From NCBI GenBank assembly GCA_023014335.1, contig JAECYW010000007.1, forward strand, positions 2,356,001 to 2,420,000: a stretch of DNA of 64,000 nucleotides. The letters are read 5' to 3'. The stretch comes from Galerina marginata. Taxonomy: Eukaryota; Basidiomycota; Agaricomycetes; Agaricales; Galerinaceae. Shown one piece after another: positions 11,691 to 24,180 of the stretch. A program made the position numbers and the translations under genes. How positions within the stretch are numbered: position 1 is the stretch's first letter; each line of letters begins with the position of its first letter. A model generated the notes under the pieces. The model was not told where the DNA came from. It ran no database searches and saw only the letters and a list, made by a program, of their open reading frames with translations.

Positions 11691-12960
11691 ATACTAATGC
11701 CAACACCAAAGAAAACGAAAGACATAAGATCCAAAAAACGGCTGAATAACATAGATATTGCCGTAACGCAGCGCCGGGATATTGAAAGTTTAAAAATAAG
11801 AACGATAACTAGAATGAAGACAACATAGACGCGACCACAGTGATCGGGTCAGATGGTGCGATGAGGGGACGTATGCGCATCGGCATTGGCATGGACAGGC
11901 ACCGGGTCGGGCATGAGAAGCTCAGGAATCATAATAAGGAGATCATACTCCACGCCGTTACCCCAGGGCCATGCAGACAAGAAAGGAGAATAAAGGAGCA
12001 AGGAAGGCCTGGGAGGCTTGAAGTTGAAGGTGGGAAGAAAGGATACCCGAGCTGAAAAGTAACAAGAATTGAATACGAAGATAAGATGAAGGTAAGAAAG
12101 AAGGAACAGGCAGAGCAGAAGGAGAACGAAGATGAGAAAAGACGCACGATTCAGATTCTCCAAAGGTAGGCGCAGTTTCTGCAGGCGCAAGGCTGCCCAT
12201 GCTCAACATAAACTATGTCGAGAACTGTGTAACGACTCCGCAGACCGGCGTCGTCGGCGGCGCCACTCGTGAGAGTAGGTGGGGCGAGGTCGCGAGGGCG
12301 GCGCGGTCGACGATAAGCTCGGGGTGGTGCTCGTCGAGGTGCTTAAGGGTGGGACGGTGCTGGATAAAGAGTATAAGCCCTAGTTTGAGTATGAGCTCAA
12401 GGTTGAAACTTCTATGAGCTGGAGATTGGGCTGCGAAAAGCTGAAGATTGACGAATGAGTCGCCTGCGGATCGTGGATGGGAATGACAGTCAGCGGCTAG
12501 GAGGTTAATATGAGGATGGTACTCACCTGGAGGAGCCGCCATCCGAGCCTTATCTTCGCGGTTTCGTCGATGACATCCTAAAGTCAGCACCAGGAAGGGT
12601 CCAGGTGTCGACGGTGCAAAGCAACGGTCGGAGGGTTTGTATGAAGTTGTCAGCGGTCAGTAAGTTACCGAGTATCAAAAGCTCACTCATTCGTGAATGT
12701 CGTCTGGGGAGAGGAGGACAGCGAGCAGCAGCTGGGAGGGATGGTGAAACCGGTGAAATTTCGAAACCCGATCGATCAGCTCATGCGTGACATCAATCAT
12801 AATCAAGAAAACGTGAGGCGGCGCGAAGCACAGCTGCTCGCCACCAACAGTGCCTTCTGTTCGAACTATTTCGGCTAAGGTTACGTCGTTGTAAAGTACC
12901 AATATGCGATTGGTTACAAACTTTGTGATGTATTTCTGAAGACTACATAATAAACCTCAG
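11690..12960 (-). repeat. Foldback-element body, copy I
   Basis: This carries the conserved body landmarks: a GCGGCGCC-like GCAGCGCCGGG block (about 11770), a GCATCGGCATTGGCATGG tract (about 11876), the region around 12240-12350 that encodes a remnant of an Ala/Glu/Val-rich segment on either strand, and a block at 12467-12540 with a minus-strand intron signature (acceptor GATCCGCAG and donor CAGGTGAG). It ends near 12960 where gene-like unique sequence begins. No intact protein remains. Minus-strand coding is inferred only from the conserved splice signals. Confidence 0.6.
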
Positions 12961-13108
12961 TGAGATTCAGCGTCGCGCTGCCCGATGGATGGACCATTTT
13001 AGTATAGTATAAAACCACCTACGGCTAGATTTCCAGCTTCTCTGGCTCTCCGCTTCCGAAAATAGAAGTATAGGATCGGAAAGAGACAGCGAAGAGTACA
13101 AAATGTTG

Positions 13109-14277
13109 CTACATAGCGAGTTCCCATGCCGATCCACATTTGTCGACATCTGAAAAGCATACCAAACCACTTCCGTCCACAAAGAACCTGCCACCTTCCA
13201 AATCCTCAAGTTTAAAACCGTGCCCTTTCTCTGCGATGGTACTAGTTATAACGAATGAAAACGTGACGAAATTACTGGGTTTTTGGAGGAGAACGACGCC
13301 TCGGGGTGTAGAAAGAGTGATCTCGTCTGCGCCAATCATGATCGATTTCTTGCTCACTTTAGCAGTGACAACAAACGAGGTACGGCTCTCGTCCGAAACA
13401 AAGACACGACCCTCTTGGTCAACATCCCAATGTTGTTGGTGGTCGGCTAGAGACCGAATGCAATACCTTGGAACGTAGATTGTCATCCAACGACAAATTT
13501 CCTCCCTTATAATAATGCACTCACGATGATCCACTGGCATGGTCGACGATGCATTGGAGTGGAATGACGGTGATACCTCTACCAGACCTGTCGTTCTCCA
13601 TCACAATGAACATCTTTCCTCTGAACTTGTCAGAGATGGGCTTGAGGTCCGGGTCGATGAAGAAATTGATAAAGTTCCATCGACTGGCGTCATGGTTATA
13701 GAACTGGGGAGTGATACGCTGGATGTTGCCTTGGAGTTTAGACGATTTGTCAGTAGACACGGCGCGCCACCATTCATCGGCAACCTTGCGGCTGGCAAAA
13801 ATGATGATCATGCGGGAAGTGTTATCATCAACTCTCTGTTATTCAATTTAAATTAGTAGCGAGCAGAACTCTCTAGTTGGAGGGGACGAACGCTATGAAT
13901 ATATGCGTAGAAGACTCCGCCGGATGCGACAGCTGGCCCTTCTGTATAGTTTACTTTAGTTGGGCAGTTAAGGGGGGGAAATAACCATGGACTTGCCCGT
14001 TTCTGTATTGTAAATCGTATTCTTTCATCCAAAGAAATATCAGCTAATATCTGGAAAAACGAAGGTTTCAACTTACGACGTTATTTTTCCCACCGACAAT
14101 GGCGCCGTGAAGAATGTCAGCATTGTAGGTGTCCCCGGTAACCTTGATATCCAAGAAAGTTCAGAGAAGATAGGTTGTAAGCGTGTCCCTACTTACATTA
14201 CGTTGATTTTTGCCAACGTCTTGGTCGTCGGTACGAGCATAATTGAAAAGGGAGGACACAACAGGAAGTCGAAACAT
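13109..14277 (-). CDS. Lineage-restricted protein of unknown function (WW..AV / HGAIVGG family)
   Basis: Five exons on the minus strand keep frame: 14277-14197, 14142-14077, 14002-13892, 13835-13525 and 13466-13109, giving 308 aa. The N-terminus reads MFRLPVVSSLFNYART. Exon 2 holds the motif GDTYNADILHGAIVGGKNN, also found with changes in the gene at 16059. Exon 4 begins with a beta-rich domain (IIIFASRKVADEWWRAVS, then PQFYNHD and FRGKMFIVMENDRSGR). The last exon is beta-strand-rich and ends in WELAM. There is no signal peptide or membrane segment. A truncated paralogue of the exon-4 domain lies at 17.9 kb. I do not recognise a functional domain. The exon-3 boundaries are the least certain. 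Confidence 0.7.
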
Positions 14278-14349
14278 GACGATGATGAAAAAAAATGATG
14301 CGGATGGTGGTTGTGAGCAACTGAGCGAAATAATGGATCCTGAGTGCAA

Positions 14350-16058
14350 TTATATAGTGAGCACGAAGTCAAAGTCTAGAGATGAGGTGAGGATTAACCG
14401 GCTAACCAGCATTGTCCATCGCTGGGCACTCGTGCCAGGGATTCTCCCGGTGTGGCACCTCGGACCCATAGCTTGCCAGATTATCGGGTTCGGTTCCGTT
14501 ATTGTTTCCTGAGATATCATAGTTTTTTTTCAAGCACGTTTACTAGGTGTCCATATCCTACGATCAGCGCGTCATTCCCCTACCTGGCGACTTTGTTTGG
14601 GCAGCCAAAAGACAGCCTCACGGTAGCCTCAGAATTGTCTCATTTTCCTTGGTAGCGCCACGACCGTGCCTTCAGTGATTAGTTTCACCGCCCCCAATTT
14701 GCGCAGTATTCATATACGGTTCCCTGCCTGACAGAAAGGAAATGAAATTCCATGAGCATAAGGCGCTCAACATCAATTGTATGTTGCGTGATTCAGTTTT
14801 ATTATTGTATTCACCTTGCATGAGGCTTTATCAATAATTTCAGACTAGGGCTTGTCACTTTGGTACCTTGTCGATCGACGTATTAATTAACAGACATAGC
14901 GTCAAGTGCACCAACAGAGTGTCAAGGTCCTTTAAGGAAAAATACATGCATCTCCCGTGATTCCAAAGCTAGACAGCTCATCAATAATGGAGCTGTGGGC
15001 CCGAGAAGACGGGCCTTCCGCACTGCCGAATAATCTCGAACAAATAGATTGGGGTAATCAGCTCACCCCAGGCACTTGATACACTTTTGGCGCGCAAGCA
15101 GAAATCGAGCAGAAATTAATGTAAGCCTTTCAATTCTATGCCTTGTACAATTAATGGTTTTTGATTAATCGTGCTTGACGGAAAGATCAATTATGTGTAG
15201 AATCTCTAGTTGCGTGGTATCGAAGCGGAAACCATGCAGTTGCATCGTGTCAAAACACATGCCTTGATCGCGTCTGGCAGCGTAAATTTGAAGTCTGCAA
15301 ATTGTAGAACATTCAACTCACGGAGTTGTAGATCAACTACGAGCCATACAGAAAAACAAGAGCTTTACTTAGGGTTGAAACCATGGGGCCGCGTCAATCC
15401 AAGCGGCAAGCAAAGTGGTTGAGTCCAGTCTGAATGCACAAGTGCGGGTAAGCGTGCGCACGCCGCAGGGGATAATCCACGCCAGCTAGCCGCGCGGATA
15501 CCCGACCGTGATTTTCACAATCACAATACACTTCTCTCAGAGAACACGAGACCCAAAGGTCCCTGTTGGGAATGATCGAAGGGCAACAAACCGTCCACCA
15601 CGCAGGTCAAAGTGCCACTGTGCAACACACCTACCGGTTTTAATACATCGATTCATCAATTCAACAGTCGGAACCGTGCCGATTCTTGGAGGTTTTCAAA
15701 CTTGCCTTTAACGTTGGAGGTAGAATGATCTTCGCTTTGCGATTCAGATCTACCGGATTGGTGGTAAGGGAACCAATATATTAGTATATTGACAAGCAGT
15801 GGTCCCTCTTGGTCGAGATTAAATTGATTTCACAGCCTCCAGCACAATGGAAGTTATTATCTGCTGTCGCAGTGGTCCATCCCGAAACGTGGACGGCATC
15901 TCACTCAGATGTTAGAACCAATACGTTTTTTAGCGTGCGGAACATGTCCAGATAGGACTGACTCAGAGCGTAATAAATTTCTCCTGCATCAAGGCTTCGA
16001 ATTCAAGCATAAGACTCAACTGCTACACTAAAGTTTGTCTACTTCGGATTTCCTCTCA
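14350..16058. other. Intergenic DNA, no gene seen
   Basis: This is unique-looking sequence of balanced composition. Open frames are short and have no splice-linked partners. No hairpin units of the foldback family occur. It separates two related minus-strand genes and presumably includes the promoter of the upstream gene (14278-14500). Confidence 0.5.
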
Positions 16059-16686
16059 TTAATTTCCTCTGCGGGTTCGATAGTCGCGCAAGAAGGCTTC
16101 GTTTCGATCATTCAGCCGCTTCCAAGAGACTTCTGTAAAACCGAAACTCTTCCAGTCCTCGACTTCGGCAAGGTTGTCGCCAGGTTGAAAATCCATTTCC
16201 TCGAGGCGCTTCCGGTCTCTCTCAGAGAGGTTATAACGAGTACAAAAATCGTCTATGGAAACAGCTGGTCCGAGGTAGGCTTCATCTGAAATGAATACAA
16301 CCATCAGCGTAAACAAATCTGGGAAAGAGAGTTTTCATACGTGGTGTCGAGTTGTTGTTGATTCTGTTGTTATTTTGGCGCCCACCAAAGATGGCACCAT
16401 GAGCTCTGGTAACATTATAGGTCTCTCCGCTATTCTGAATTCCTGAATCAAACAAACAAATGAGTTTTCTAATACGAAAGGAGAAAAATTGAGTACTTGG
16501 TTCAGAAGTAACGGGTTCGCTGGCTAGGGTGCGATATATCGAATACCAAAATAAAATAAAGAATTGACGAGACCTACCTTGGACGGGAACGGGCTCGCTG
16601 GCTATGATGCAATATTAAACCAAATACTGAAAAAATTAGGAGAGACTACCTTGGGCGGAAACGGGTCCGCTCGTTGCGTTGCCCAT
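16059..16686 (-). CDS. Small myristoylation-motif protein with duplicated mini-exons
   Basis: Five exons on the minus strand: 16686-16650 (37 nt), 16601-16578 (24 nt), 16523-16497 (27 nt), 16442-16341 (102 nt) and 16285-16059 (227 nt), giving 138 aa. All junctions are GT-AG and in frame. The protein starts MGNATSGP, matching the N-myristoylation consensus (Gly2, Ser6). It continues with two near-identical mini-exon products, ASEPVPVQ and ASEPVTSEP. Exon 4 carries GETYNVTRAHGAIFGGRQNN, the counterpart of exon 2 in the gene at 13109-14277. The C-terminal 75 residues are a compact, charged helical domain rich in Arg/Glu/Asp with tryptophans. The likely location is the cytosolic face of a membrane if myristoylated; function is unknown. 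Confidence 0.7.
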
Positions 16687-16689
16687 TTG

Positions 16690-17890
16690 TCACGGTCTTT
16701 CTTGGGAGAAGAGGAGTCGAAGTTCTAAGGAGACCGCATTCACTCCTTATATCGAGGCTTGTGCTTCTTGGTACCTTCTCAACGTGTTCTTAGTTCTTCT
16801 TAGAATGAATTGTTGTTCATATCGCCGTCCAGATCGGCAGATCAGTCTCCTGGAAAGTGGGACAGTCGAACCTGTCTTAACCCATACCCCTCGATGGACG
16901 GCCCAGGCTATACTTTCGAATTTAGGAACATTCCAAGATTAATTATAATCCACTCTTTTCGGCATGAAACATTCCGAACGTCAGGAGATGTTGAGTGATA
17001 ACAAATTTAAATGCCAGGTTTGCGCGTGGTCTTGCGGCACACTGGACAATTACGAGTGCCATAAAAGTATTAGTATGTATGTGAAAAACAAGTTGAGTCC
17101 TTTGATACGTGGATGTTTTACGTTACCAACAGTGTTAAATTCGGAGGCGGGAAACGAGATTGCTTTCTCCAACTTCACCTTTACTTCCAAATGACAGCTC
17201 TGTTAATCGGAGTAGCGTCTGTAACGTTGCTTGCGGCTCTTCGGTTACTCACCACATATTCTCCTTCCTTCAACACCGAGAGAATTTCGTTTGGTGAAGT
17301 CGGCTCGATATCTTCCGTTTCTGTAACGGCTGTTTTATCGATCCTGGAACTTTTTGCGACCGTTTCTCTGGCCATGGTAATGCTGTACGAGTTTGGCTTC
17401 AATTGTACCTTAGACGTCACTGTAATCTCAGCTGATCAGGGTCCAGATCTTTTCCGAATATCATCCCTGGCATACCATCCTCGAATGGCGTCAGAAATCC
17501 AGCCAGCTCCAGTTCTCCTTCGGAAATCAATAGCACCCCTTCAATAATTGGCGAATGGGAGCTGGCTGAAACCGCCCATATTATCAAGAGGCATTCGAAC
17601 GTCTGTGTCAAATAAGCTCTCACCTTTTGATTTCAACACTGACGGGCCTGGATGTGAACTGATCCAGCGTTCAATTTCTCCAGTCACTCACGCGTCTCCC
17701 CCACCTTCAAACTTTCGCAGCAACAGCTTTGATGTTATGGTAGAGGATGCTAAGATTGCAAATCCCGACCAGTTCCCTGCTAGGGAAAATGACATAGGAA
17801 GGGCGGAACAATATGACGGACTCTTTTACGCTATTTACATGATGTGCGTGCAGGCTTGTAACAGTGAGAGAGGGTATTCACTGCTTGGAA
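16690..17890. other. Region of unclear coding status
   Basis: Two minus-strand open stretches (17623-17417 and 17420-17181) could be exons of a decayed gene. One contains GVLLISEGELELAGF and the other a Thr/Glu-rich segment with EILSVLKEGEYVV. No clean splice junction joins them and no start is apparent. On the plus strand the upstream exons of the truncated paralogue at 17.9 kb should lie here, but I could not find them. Confidence 0.3.
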
Positions 17891-17894
17891 ACGG

Positions 17895-18178
17895 TCATAG
17901 ATTGCAGAAGCCTCGCACTGGAACATATTAATTGTTTTTGCAAATGGTAAAGTTGCAGAAATGTGGTGGCAAGCAGTGTCTTCTAGCGACCTCGACGTCC
18001 TGAAGAATATCAAGCGCGTTGCACCACATTTCTACATTCACGATACCAAACAATGGAATGCCTACAACTTTTTCACCGAGCGCAGAATCGCCGACATGGC
18101 CAATCAGTTCCGCGGAAAGATGTTCCTAGTGCTCGAGACTGATCCCAACGGACGGGACACTGTTATTGAAGAGGGTAA
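17895..18178 (+). pseudogene. Truncated paralogue of the 13.1-kb gene
   Basis: The frame reads LIVFANGKVAEMWWQAVSS, followed by PHFYIHD and FRGKMFLVLETDPNGRDTVI. It aligns closely with exon 4 of the gene at 13109-14277 (IIIFASRKVADEWWRAVS, PQFYNHD, FRGKMFIVMENDRSGRGITVI) but lies on the opposite strand. Similarity stops at about 18175, where foldback-family sequence starts soon after, and the C-terminal exons are absent. Upstream exons are not recognisable. It looks like a gene fragment cut by repeat insertion. Confidence 0.65.
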
Positions 18179-18179
18179 T

Positions 18180-21100
18180 AGTGATTGGCTGGTATCTGTT
18201 AGGGTGTTGGAGGCTCTACAGGCGTGCGAAATGTGTCGCTCCAAGTGATTCACGTACCTTCAGAATACATTTCGTTCGGGATTGGCGGCTGGCCGATGCC
18301 TTTCGTCTGAGCTTTAAGAATCAAGCATTCAAGCCGGGAAAAATCACAGATAGGAATATGAATAGGAATATAAAGCGAGCATCCGTAACACGAGAAAGCT
18401 CGACGCATGGCACAAGGCCGATGCTAATATCAAGAACTCGTGAGCGGGCAATTAAAACAGGCGCTGGAACACGAAATGCAGAATGCAAAGGGTCCAAGGC
18501 CAAAAAGCAAAAAAAGAGAACCGGAACGGATCCAGATCCATGCCGATTCCAACAGCGACAAGACGCAATCAAAACCTATCCATTTGACAAAGAAAGAGAA
18601 GGTGAGTATAGGGAAAGGACGAAAAAATCGAACCTAAAGAAGGCCCAGAACGACAAACTCGACGACGGAGAATGTGCTTGCGACTACGCAGGAGTTTTGA
18701 AGGACCTGTGTTGGGAGAAGTTAGTCGGGTTTGACAAGGCGTGTTGGAATGGAAGAGGGCAGAATACGAGGAAAGCGTAAAGAGGAAGGGTAAGGGCAAC
18801 GGAGACAACGCGGAATAAATGGGAGAGCGAGCAATCCAGAAACGGACCCGGCAGTTTCCAGGGGTAGGCTTTGAATGAGCACCTCAATGGAAAAAAAGAG
18901 GTGGTACGGTACTCGCCAAAGCCGAGGGAGCACGAACCGAAGTCCGTTTAGCAAGGTCTACCTCATCCCATGTACGAAGCCTCAGCGGTCACGTAACGAA
19001 CCGATAAATAGCCAATAAAATAAAATAAAATAAGAAATAAAAGTGAACAGCGAACAACAAACGCGGAAAGGAAGCCGAGGAAAAGAAAGGGTGAACATCA
19101 GTTTCACCAACGGACTCCACACGGGCAATCTTCTTGAGGTAGTGAAGGCTTAATCGAGCGCGCCATGCTGTCCAGAAAGAAGACGAGGCGCCTCAGCGTT
19201 CAAGCCTGGGAGGAAGACCAGGCCAGCGAAGAGTCCGGCGGGACTGGCAATGCGCATTCTCCTTGACACAGCAGAAATGGACAAGTTCATGGTAGAAAAA
19301 AAAAAAGAAATACGTTAAAGCGAGCAGTGGCCCCACCAAAGGACTCCACTTCGAACATTCCACCAAGGCTTGCGCAAGCCCTGAGAGACGAAAGCCTCAC
19401 GACGGTCATGTCCAAGCCTTGGAGGGAGAAGTAGAAGCGCCGAGTAGGAGTCCGTTGGGATTGGCTATTGGCCCTTGGAAAGTCCTCCAAAATAAGCACG
19501 GAAGAAGGAAACAGAGATGTAAAACCAAAACCAAAAACAAGCTGAACGAATGAACACGAACGTCAAGATCTAGGCTTGTGTGGAAGCCAAAGAGAGGACA
19601 AAGAGAGGACAAAGAGCGAGAGTCCGCCCGGATTGGCTAATTAGCCGAGCCGATAGCGTTTGTACAATGCTGAGAGCTTGAGCAGGAGAAAAAGAAGCAT
19701 ACAAATAGTGAAATTGAAGCCAAAAAAAGGAAAATAAGAAATAGAGTCAAAAACGAGGCGAACAAACGACCGAGAACACCAGGGGCATGAAAGTCGGCCG
19801 TGACTTCGCCAAATGACTCCACTATACGAGAGCACCACCTGTTCAAAAACGAAAGAAAAGAGGAGGTTGAACGTCGGGCCAAATCAATGGTTTCGAGAAG
19901 AAGAGGCATCGAGGGATGATCATGCATGATGTAGGAGACAGGCGGGCGGACGGACGGGTGCGTGATCCCAGGTCCGTGTATCGTGTATCAAAGCCGTGCT
20001 TATGTGAGGAAGGAATGAAGAGAGAAAACGAAGTTGAATTGAAGCTGAAAGCCAGAAAGAATGGAATAGATTCGGGAACCGACGAAGAACCAGGATTGGA
20101 AGGAAAAGAAAAGAGGGAAGGAAGAATAGAAGGAAACACAAAAGATGAGTAAAAAGAGACACACGATTGAGATCCGACAGCAATCTCGCCGGGTGCAAGG
20201 CCGCACGTTCTCGACACAAAGTGGGTCAAGAACTGTGTCACCAGACGATGAGCGTCATCGAGGGCAGCACTGTCATTGATAAGTTCGGGGTGACGTGCTT
20301 GAGGGAAAGAATGTTCTAGATGAGGAAAATGAGCTGGAGCTTGGGGTGAGGACTCAGGAGATAAGGCTAACGAGATAGAGTCAGGCAAAGTGCTCGAGCC
20401 TTCTGCGAATCACAAATGAAACAACGGTCAGCACTGAACCTGATCCAGTCGAGGACAAGACTCACCTGGAGGAGGTGGATTGGTTGCTATGTTAGCGTCG
20501 TCCTCTGCTTTGGTTTTGTCGATTGGTATCCGGTTGAAGAACGTAGAGTGGGATCCCCGATCCACTGCGAACGAGCGGGCGCGTCGCTGTCATTTGTCAG
20601 TGAAATCGGATGCGTATTCATCTGAGGAATCAACGGGCAAAGGGGCAGAGGCGATGGGCAAGATAGAGCACGGTTTGATCACCGCCCATTGACAATCAAC
20701 GAGGCTGATAAATAGGGTCAAACAAATTATCGGTGCCTTTGCTTCTCCTCTTTTGTTGTCGACGGTCGACGCCGTTGCTTGTTTCCTTCACTCTCTGGGC
20801 TTTTTTTTATTCTGTTTCATTCTTACACCCAAGTTGTACTGCTTTTTCGTATTCTCTCGAACCGTATCGGCTCACTGGCACACAACTTACCCCAACAGAC
20901 TCCAACTCGTCACCTCTTGATCTCCCTCCCAGGCTTCCCCTTGATGTTGTATGGCTTTTAGCTCAGCACTCGAAGCTCGTGCAAGACTTTTAGCACAAAT
21001 ATCTGGGTATGGTGAAGTCCCTTTAATCACCTGGATGCACAGCTCGCCTTGACAGATCTCTATCCACTTGCTGATCTCTTTGGTCGCCTTCTGCTCAGAT

Positions 21101-21350
21101 GTCCCCGGTCCGAACGGGTGGACACTGATAAGCCCATCCCAGTAGACTCTGGTCTGGTTCTTATCGAGCTTTATCTTTTACCCTCGGCCTGGATGCTGGC
21201 TGTTCATCTGCTTTCGCGAAATGGACGCTTGTTCAAGCCTCCCGTTGATTGAACCTTGTCGGTCTGTCGGTGAAACTGGTGTTATCAGCGCCTCTGGAGT
21301 CCGAAGCCCATTCTCGTGGGCTTCTCATTAGCTTCGCGATTCAGACGTGT
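18180..21350 (+). mobile_element. Foldback-like element, copy II (left array, short body, right array)
   Basis: A leading segment (18360-18660) is shared with 37940-38210. The left array has A at 18844-18946, C at 19112-19236 and B at 19341-19453, plus partial units near 19560-19640 and 19800. A shortened body (19850-20690) contains the conserved VV/NEL-type remnant near 20260 and the minus-strand donor signature at 20463. From about 20860 to 21260 hairpin pieces appear in reverse orientation, with AGACTCCAACTCGTCACCTC at 20897, giving a right arm. Edges are approximate. No intact gene is inside. Confidence 0.6.
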
Positions 21351-21755
21351 AAGCTGAAAGCTATTGTCGTTCACTCTTCCTAAAGCAAGCCTCGAGACAG
21401 CGGTAATAAATTCGAGTCCTTATGTAGCTTCGCAGGGTATTTGATGGGCCTTTCGATAGTTCGACATTTTAGGTGCTAGTTCAGTCAGATGATGTTCTGT
21501 ACATTTCGTAGTTCTAATGATATATCTAACCCTATACAATACAAAGTCAATATCGTCAAGAGGGGTTACCAAGTGTTATTCCCAGATCTGCTCCAGTGAA
21601 TACTTTGAACCCAATCGCAGTTCAAGCGCGCAGAGTCTATTGACACTACACTACCAAGCTTGTTCTATAGACTTGAAATTGTGTTTAGCTGCCTGTGATG
21701 GGTGCCGATAAGGACGACGAGCCGGTTGACGAAGAACGGGCCTGGTCCTGCACCT
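21350..21755. other. Spacer between foldback copies
   Basis: No gene, hairpin unit or simple repeat is evident. The sequence is of mixed composition and may be unique DNA between copies II and III. Confidence 0.4.
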
Positions 21756-24180
21756 GTGCATTTGAGAACCTACCTGATGCAAGAGGGTGGGCGGTTAGTC
21801 GGGCATTTTTGGTGAGGTGTAATAGGATAGCCGAGGTGAAGGTGAAGATCAAGATGAGGAAGGCAAACCATCCAGAGTCGGACTCCAATGCGAAAGAGCT
21901 TCACAGTAGGCTTTGGACGAGCATCATTAACCACAAAGAAAGAGGCGGTACTCGCCGAAGCCAGGGAAGCAGGTAGAGATTACCCCAATGGTCGTAAAAA
22001 ATCAACTTGAAGAACACATGGGGAAGAAATAAGAAGAATAAGAGATAAATAAACAGCGAATAGTGAATGACGAATGTGAACAAAACAAAGCCGAAGGTAA
22101 AAAGGCAAGACAAATGGTAGGACCAGATCAACCGCACGATAACGGTCGAGGCGAGCCGAATCTTTGCGAACGGACTCCTACAGATCCTATTCCTAAGGCT
22201 TAGACAAGTGCCCCACATTTAGAACTTCCAGAAATAAAATGAGGCGGCGGCACAGAATCCAAGCCTGGGTGGAGGATCAAAGAACCCAGTGAAGAGTCCG
22301 TCGGAATCTCCTCGACCTCGACCTCGGACCACGTATTTCATGTCCAGCCAGACACGCAAAGTGTCTAGTTTTCCACGCAGGTGGAAAATAAATGCAAACC
22401 GAAGCCATCTAAACCTGAGAAACACAAAAAAGGAGGCAACTTAAAAAGAGGATGGTACGAAAGTCGAACACGGCTCCACCTAAAGGACTCCACTGTCAAA
22501 CCTGTACCTTCAGGCTTGACCGAGCTGCATGTCGTTCAGACGATCCGTGTGCAAGCCTAGGAAGAGATTAACAAGCAATAAGTAGGAGTCCGTCGGGATT
22601 CGCGATTTGCCTCTGGTGCATTGGAACAAAAGGAGAGAAAGACTAGCGACGAGCACACCGAAATTAAGTGTATAAAAAAAATCGATCATGGCGAGCCGTG
22701 GCATCACCAAAAGGACTCCACTGCGAGTTTGTTGAAAGAAGCAAGCTTGTGCGAGCCTTAAGAGGTGAAAGCCCCATGTCGGCCACGTCCAAGCCAGGGA
22801 GAGAGCAACACGAGTGGAAGTCCGTCGGGATTGGCGGCTTACCAAAATCGTTCGCCAAAGGCTGTAAACTTGAATGGGAAAAAAGGTGCATACGAATAAC
22901 AACAGGTAAGCCAAAATAGGACGGAAAACTGTCGAAAACAAGGCAAACGGACGAACGAGAAAACCAAGTGTATGAAATCGGCAATGGCTTTACTAAAAGG
23001 ACTCCGTAAACAATCGTTATCTAAAGGCTTACGCGAAAATGCGATGCTAAAAAAATGCTAATGAAAGGCAACGGCGACAGGCGAAGTTCAAAAGATCCTA
23101 CGCAGGCGTTGGGTGTCATAAAGATAGATGCAAAACAGCGCCGAGTTACGAAACAAGAACGGAAGCCGAAAAACTAGATTCAAAACCAAACAGAATGGAT
23201 TCAAGCAGTGAGCTGCGACCCGAAACCAACGGCGAAAAGACACAATAAAATAACATCCATCAAAAACGAAAAGAATGAGGACGGTCGGGCTCTAATCGCC
23301 CATCGGGTCGGTATAGACACTGAGGTGTCGGGCGAGGCGTCAGAGGATCGTAATGCACGATGGACGGGACAGGTAGACGGGCAGATGGTTGATCACAGGT
23401 CCAATGCAGGCAGGAAAGAAGCAAAGGGCAAGAAAGCCAGGGGGGCTGAAGTGAAGGAAAGGAAACCAGAGCTGACCCAGAACAAGACTTGAAGAAGGCG
23501 AAAAGGTGAAGGGAAGAAGGAAGGAAAAAGCAGAAGCAGAAGCGCAAACGAGAAGAAAGACGCACAATTAGATTATTCGAAGGTAGCCGCAGTTCCTGCC
23601 AGTGGGTAACAGCAGACTGGCATCGTCAGCGACGCCTTCAAGAGAGTGGGCGGCGGACAAAGTCGTCGAGGGCGGCGCGGACTACAACGAGCTCCGGGTG
23701 ATGCTCATCAAGGTGTTTGAGGGCGGGATGGATAAGAAGTACAAGCCCGAGTTGAGGATGAGCTCAAGGATGATCGACGATCGATGAAGCTCCGAAGAAC
23801 TCGAGCTTGAGCTGGGGAAGCTGGAGCAAAAACGGAATATCGACGAGACCCTTGAGTCACCTGAAAATTGTGGATGGGAACGACAGTCAGCAGCGAGGAG
23901 GTCAATATAAGAACGGTGCTCACCTGGAGGAGGAAATTGGGAGGAAACTTGAATGATCGTGGTTTGTCGTTGACATCAACAAAGCAGTGTCGGGAATCCA
24001 CTGCGGCTAGAGTCGGCGGTGCAAAGAAACGAGTGGATGTCTGTGTGAGTAAAAGTGTTAACATTATCAATAACCAGTGAGAAGTGTCAGATGCACATAC
24101 GCCTGAGGAGGAGTGGCGAGCGGGGGATGACAGCGGGGGGTGAGAGCGTGAAATTTCAAATTTCAACTCCCGATCACCCC
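21756..24180 (+). mobile_element. Foldback-like element, copy III
   Basis: The left array is well preserved. A starts at 21880 and has lost its 3' closing arm. C is at 22172-22299, B1 at 22485-22591, B2 at 22713-22823 and a cut B3 begins near 22998. The body follows (about 23060-24170) with the Glu/Val-rich remnant near 23640-23760, the minus-strand donor signature GCTCACCTGGAGGAGG at 23919 and the segment TGCGGCTAGAGTCGGCGG at about 24001. On the minus strand 24166-23708 stays open for 152 codons across the intron signature, but no known protein emerges. Confidence 0.62.

Noticed and set aside
17181..17623. Minus-strand gene formed by two adjacent frames
   Set aside because: No GT-AG junction joining them in frame and no start codon context could be found, so it is left as unclear.
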